Below, piece by piece: positions 59,781-64,000 of a DNA stretch of 64,000 nucleotides. The stretch spans positions 4,328,501 through 4,392,500 of the forward strand of contig JARHVA010000349.1 in the NCBI GenBank assembly GCA_037957365.1, given 5' to 3'. The notes beneath the pieces were generated by a model, which worked only from the letters and a program-made list of their open reading frames with translations, did not search any database and was not told where the DNA came from. The translations under genes were made by a program, and so were the position numbers. Within the stretch, counting starts at the first letter, position 1; every line of letters starts with the position of its first letter. Origin of the DNA: Torreya grandis (lineage: Eukaryota > Streptophyta > Pinopsida > Cupressales > Taxaceae).

Positions 59781-62700
59781 TTTTTAGAGTTACACTCCAC
59801 TAAGAGGGGGGGTGAATCAATGAGCCAAGATATTATAATTTAATTTGTAGTACTTTTCATACTATTCAAATAATCAACATATATCAACTTGATCAAGTAA
59901 TAGTAACATGAGAACTCATTCATTCAATGAAAACATATAACATATAGATCCTATGGGAAACCCTCATGGGGAATAAAACCCACTCTCAAACTTAAAACAT
60001 AAATGGACTACTATGCTATAATATGATCACAAATAAGACATTGATTAAGTCCTAATCAGGAAACTTTGGTCAAGTTCATCTGACTACAACCTTGATTAAG
60101 TCTTTATGATCAAAGGTCTTTAGTGAAACCCTATTTCATAAGGAGAAAATACCCCTAAGGAAGATCAAATAATTTAGACCCTCCTCGAAAAGAACACTTC
60201 CACCTCAGAAATGATGTCTTCAACACCTGATGTTGGATCTTTGAATATCATTCTTCTCACCTTTAAATAATAACTCTATCACCCAACACACCCTATTGGC
60301 AAAATCACATAACATACTTGAACCAACATACAAAGATCAATTAGGACACATTACATATTCCAACTAACCCCACTCTTTAAATCTAAACACTCAATGTATC
60401 CTTTATAGAAACAACTCTATCACAACTTCAATAACATGACCAAATGGCCATACACACACCCACACACTAATCTACCTCTCAGATTAACCACCAAGCTCAT
60501 AAAGTCTTCACCTTGCCTTCACTCAAACTTAAACATCAAGAGCACTATTGTGACAATAGAATTATAACCAATGGGTCATACAAATAGTCCTCAAGTTGAT
60601 CTACTCATCAACTCACTCAGAAGGCACTCTACCACTCCTTTAATCCCTAATTCACATATACAAGCTTCTCTCAAAACACTCCCAAGTTTCTCTCAAATGG
60701 ATTCTTGAGCATATTCATCCATTCTACCACTTCTAGGCTTATTAGGTCCAATGACCTATGTGATCACCTTTAACACCTTTCTCAAACTAGCATGTTTGAT
60801 CCTCTTCACTCTAAGCTAGTCCTCACTAACCTATACCTTTTCTTTCAAAGGTTATCTCCTTTACTTGGCTCCACACTTGTACTCCCTCATTCTAGTCTTA
60901 CACTTACAAATCTAGAACCCAATACATTTGGTTCCACTATATATAGATTAATCATTAATTTTCAAGTCTATAATGTCTATAATACATGGCTTCATCCTTA
61001 AGGCATCTCACATAGGTCACACTTAAGCACAACACACTTTTAAATAGGCCTAAGTCATGTTTAGGTCTTATGGAGACCCCAACTTCTTTGACACTTCTCC
61101 AAGAATAATAAGAACATGGGACCACTTAAAAATACATAGATCCACTCCTTATGTCCCTTAAGACATCCACAAATGATCACAATCATTTTTACTCACCTCT
61201 ATGTATTCTTAATCAACTCAAATAAAGACCTTATACATAGGAATTTCATTAACGAACATATAATCTAATTTTTAAAGCATTTTTCATACTCAAGATAGAT
61301 TGATCACACCTCCAAAATTCTCACGAAGCATCCCCATGAAGTCTAAAACACTCCCTAATATCCAATTCACTATGAAACATCAAAATAACATCTATATGAG
61401 CTCAAATACTCTTAATAGGTTACTTACAATCCATATATGGAAACAAAATCAACTTTAGAGGTCAATATATTTATTTATACACACTTCCAAATTGTTAAAT
61501 CCATATAGACAAATGCACCTTAGAGTTCTCTACCATTTTTATTTTTACTACATGAGAAAATTCATATTCTAATGAAAGATATGACCCAAAGACTAGACAC
61601 TAGTTTTTCCCTTAATAATTTCAAATATTCAAATCTAAATGATCACAATTAACCTTCACAAACATTGAAATCATCTCATGTCCTCACTATCAGATCAAAT
61701 ATGCACCATTGATCTATTTTTATCTTTATCACATAAGAATCAATGTTTAATTATTAAACCTCTATCACTTTGACCATATCTCATGCATCCTTGAAATTTT
61801 GAATCCACATGCTCTATCAATCTCTCTAGATCAACCATGTCTTCAATGATCAACATTCATGGTTTGATCAATCTATAGGAATGTCTGCTCACCATTTGAT
61901 CCTTATCATGTAACTTTCCTCAATCATTAAACATCATGCACCTATCCTCATCTCACTACTTCCTAACTTCTTGGAAAAACACACATCATTGATCTTTCTC
62001 AAGATTTAAATATTACAACAATGACTAAGTATCAGGACCCTTTCAATATTCTTGAGTATCCATTTTTAAACCTTAATAACTTCTTTTGCACTTCAATGCA
62101 GGATCTCAAATTTGGACTAGAAGATCTCCTCACATAGGAGAATCCAACCATGTGACACACTATTCCTAGAAATTTTATATGTGCAAGATATAACATCATT
62201 AAAATTCCTTCTCAAAATCTTTTGTCATATAATTAACTATGTCAAAACCTACTTGGGAGACCAACTTTGCTCCTACATAAATTTTACCACACTTCAACAC
62301 ATGATCTAGAATTTAACACAAATAATCTATGCTCAAAAATTAAAAAAACCCATATTATTATTTTATATTTAAACCTTCACACATGCAATATATAACACCA
62401 TCAAAATTATCACTTGACTCTTTTTACCACATTACAAAATTATTTAAGTATGGGAAAACACAGTCAAACTACCTGGAAGCCCAACTTTGCATATGCATAT
62501 ATTTTGATGTGCTATATCTCATGATCTAAAAATTAACAAAAATAAAATAGGCACAAAAATGAGAAAACCCATATGATAATTTTATCTAGACACCTCCATG
62601 CATGTGAATGTTGATGTCATCAACATGCTTACTCAACTCTTTTTTGGCCAACTACAAATTTGGGCTAAGTATGGGAAAACAATGAATTCTGACTAAGAAT

Positions 62701-63169
62701 CTAAATTTGCACCCTCATAACTTTGATCACACTTCCATTCATGACTTGAAATCTAGAGCATAAAATCTAGGTACTACTATTATCACAACCATATGACCAA
62801 CTCCCCTTGACTCATTCCCATGTGGCAATGGTGATGTCATCAAACTACCTACTCAAATTTTGTACCACTAGACCCAAAGTGTCTAAATGAGAACAATAAT
62901 GAACCAAGTGAATTCTACTCATACACATAAGAATTCAAATCATTATTGACATCTATTAGGACCCCTTTCACATGCTCAAATCACCATACTCAACCCTGAT
63001 CCTTTCTAACCATGTCAATACTAAAGATCAACCGACCATACGTAAAGCACACTAGAATAATCACATTGAACACTTTGTCATTGTCACTTAGGATATTAAA
63101 TTACTTCATTCCACTCAATAGGAAACCTTCAGGACAATACCGTGACATCATTAGGATAAATATCTAATA
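59781..63169 (-). repeat. SIRE-like LTR2
   Basis: Full-length partner of LTR1. It has a primer site on its left and a purine tract TCTCCCCCTTTTTG (minus strand purine-rich) on its right, so it serves as the 5' LTR of one unit and the 3' LTR of the next. Confidence 0.75.
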
Positions 63170-64000
63170 ATCTCCCCCTTTTTGATTGTTGTCAACAACC
63201 ATCATAAATAACAACAAAAATCTCACCTTCTCTTTCTTCAAGCACTCCCACAATAGAAATTTTTCATAACAGGAAATTTATCCCCCATTAACACAATAAT
63301 AAATTGGGTACCAACTAATCTTGAAGACCTAAAAATACCAAAAAATATGAAAGGACCATCTTAGAAAGATGATAAAAACTCTCCCTTATCTTCAGCCAAC
63401 CTCTTCTTGTCATGACAACTTCCTCTTGCTCCATGCCAACACTCTCTTCAACCAAGCATTGTAACCAATGAAGAAAGAACACATAAAAAAATATAAATAT
63501 GATGAAACACATCAAGAAACATCTAATATGGACTCCCCCTAATAATTCTAAGCAATTTCACATTTTGATAATCTTCAGATCTCCACACACCATGAAGAAT
63601 CACGACACATGCTTATTAGCCTTCTCTCTCAAGCTACCATAAGGACCACCAACAAAAATTCATGCAATTAACTAAATAAGAAACATTAAATAAAACAAAT
63701 TGATAACTCACATTAAAAAATATACATGCCTTTCTCTTTTGGAGAATTTGATTAAAAGGCACTCTTTTCAAACTAGGCCTGTCTAGCCTCCTTGTAGCCC
63801 TACCTAATACTTGTAGAGCCCATAATTTTCAATATACACATCTTCAAGACCTAAAAATTCATATCTAGATCACTCTCATATTCTCCCTCAAATATACCAA
63901 TTTTAATCACTAGGCTCATCCTCTAAAACATACTTCCTTCATAAATCTACTAGCTAGTTAGCCCTCCACTTTAACGAAAACTTGAATAACTTTGAGAAAC
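63170..64000 (-). other. SIRE-like interior of a second unit, cut by window end
   Basis: Begins with a well-preserved purine tract, then matches 57386 onward, including GCACTCCCACAA and, at 63770-63999, the block homologous to 57546-57765. The frame 63315-63515 (-) is not a recognised protein. Confidence 0.7.

Larger units (their letters stand above)
53118..64000 (-). mobile_element. SIRE-like Ty1/copia array with shared LTRs, runs off the window
   Basis: Minus strand. Order along the plus strand: LTR1 (53118-56490), internal piece (56491-56750), truncated LTR (56751-57385), internal piece with gag (57386-59780), LTR2 (about 59781-63169), internal sequence again (63170-64000). Three LTR/purine-tract junctions of the same kind are present. 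The (C)TAAGAGGGGGGGTGAATC segment near the LTR edge and the two-knuckle gag fit SIRE/Maximus-type copia elements. No protease, integrase or RT is seen. It interrupts the LARD 3' LTR. Confidence 0.72.

Overview
The window reads as a gene-poor, repeat-packed piece of a plant nuclear genome. Evidence: LTR retrotransposons of recognisable plant lineages (a Tork/Tnt1-like Ty1/copia element, a chromodomain-bearing Ty3/gypsy chromovirus, a SIRE-like copia gag), tRNA-iMet primer-binding sites of the form TGGTATCAGAGC, purine-tract/LTR junctions, and layered nesting of elements inside one another. I found no host protein-coding gene, tRNA, rRNA or CRISPR array. Such depth of nesting and decay suits a large plant genome (a gymnosperm is possible), but the species cannot be named from the sequence.

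Layout. (1) 1-2456: AT-rich, nothing recognised. (2) 2462-17002: a complete non-autonomous Ty3/gypsy element (GypA, + strand) with 1.5-kb LTRs, target-site duplication ATAAC, a long decayed gag with three CX2HX4HX4C fingers, and no pol. A very young non-autonomous copia element (CopN, - strand, 9108-13631, TSD CATAC, two LTRs of exactly 1213 bp with about 9 differences, all transitions) sits inside it. (3) 17008-17719: short spacer filled by a TA/TGTACA microsatellite. (4) 17720-30207: a chromovirus (GypB, - strand) with gag, protease, RT, RNase H, integrase and chromodomain, split inside RT by a full-length copia element (CopA, + strand, 20930-26656, TSD TCTTC). CopA is one uninterrupted reading frame broken by exactly five TAG codons. 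(5) 30208-42425: decayed sequence, including a possible minus-strand gag leader (32.7-33.8 kb), degenerate tandem repeats, and a Ty3/gypsy gag-pol relic (GypC, + strand, about 37-42.4 kb). (6) 42426-53117: a large-retrotransposon-derivative (LARD) with an unusually long 4.9-kb LTR, inserted in the GypC integrase. (7) 53118-64000: a minus-strand SIRE-like copia array, in which LTRs and internal segments alternate, inserted in the 3' LTR of the LARD and running off the window.

The most unusual signal is a palindrome, ACCGACGTCGGT, with CpG-decay variants. It occurs in clusters in at least three unrelated elements (GypA, CopN, CopA) and as eroded traces near GypC: in LTRs, in leaders, and in frame inside the CopA polyprotein, where a 21-bp repeat encodes a repeated TDVG/TDVS heptad. 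The perfect form is two DRE/CRT cores (ACCGAC) back to back around a GACGTC bZIP core. Shared regulatory-motif capture by competing transposons is the main hypothesis this window offers. Further points of interest are the tandemly duplicated primer-binding site in both copia elements and the LTR-sharing array at the right end.
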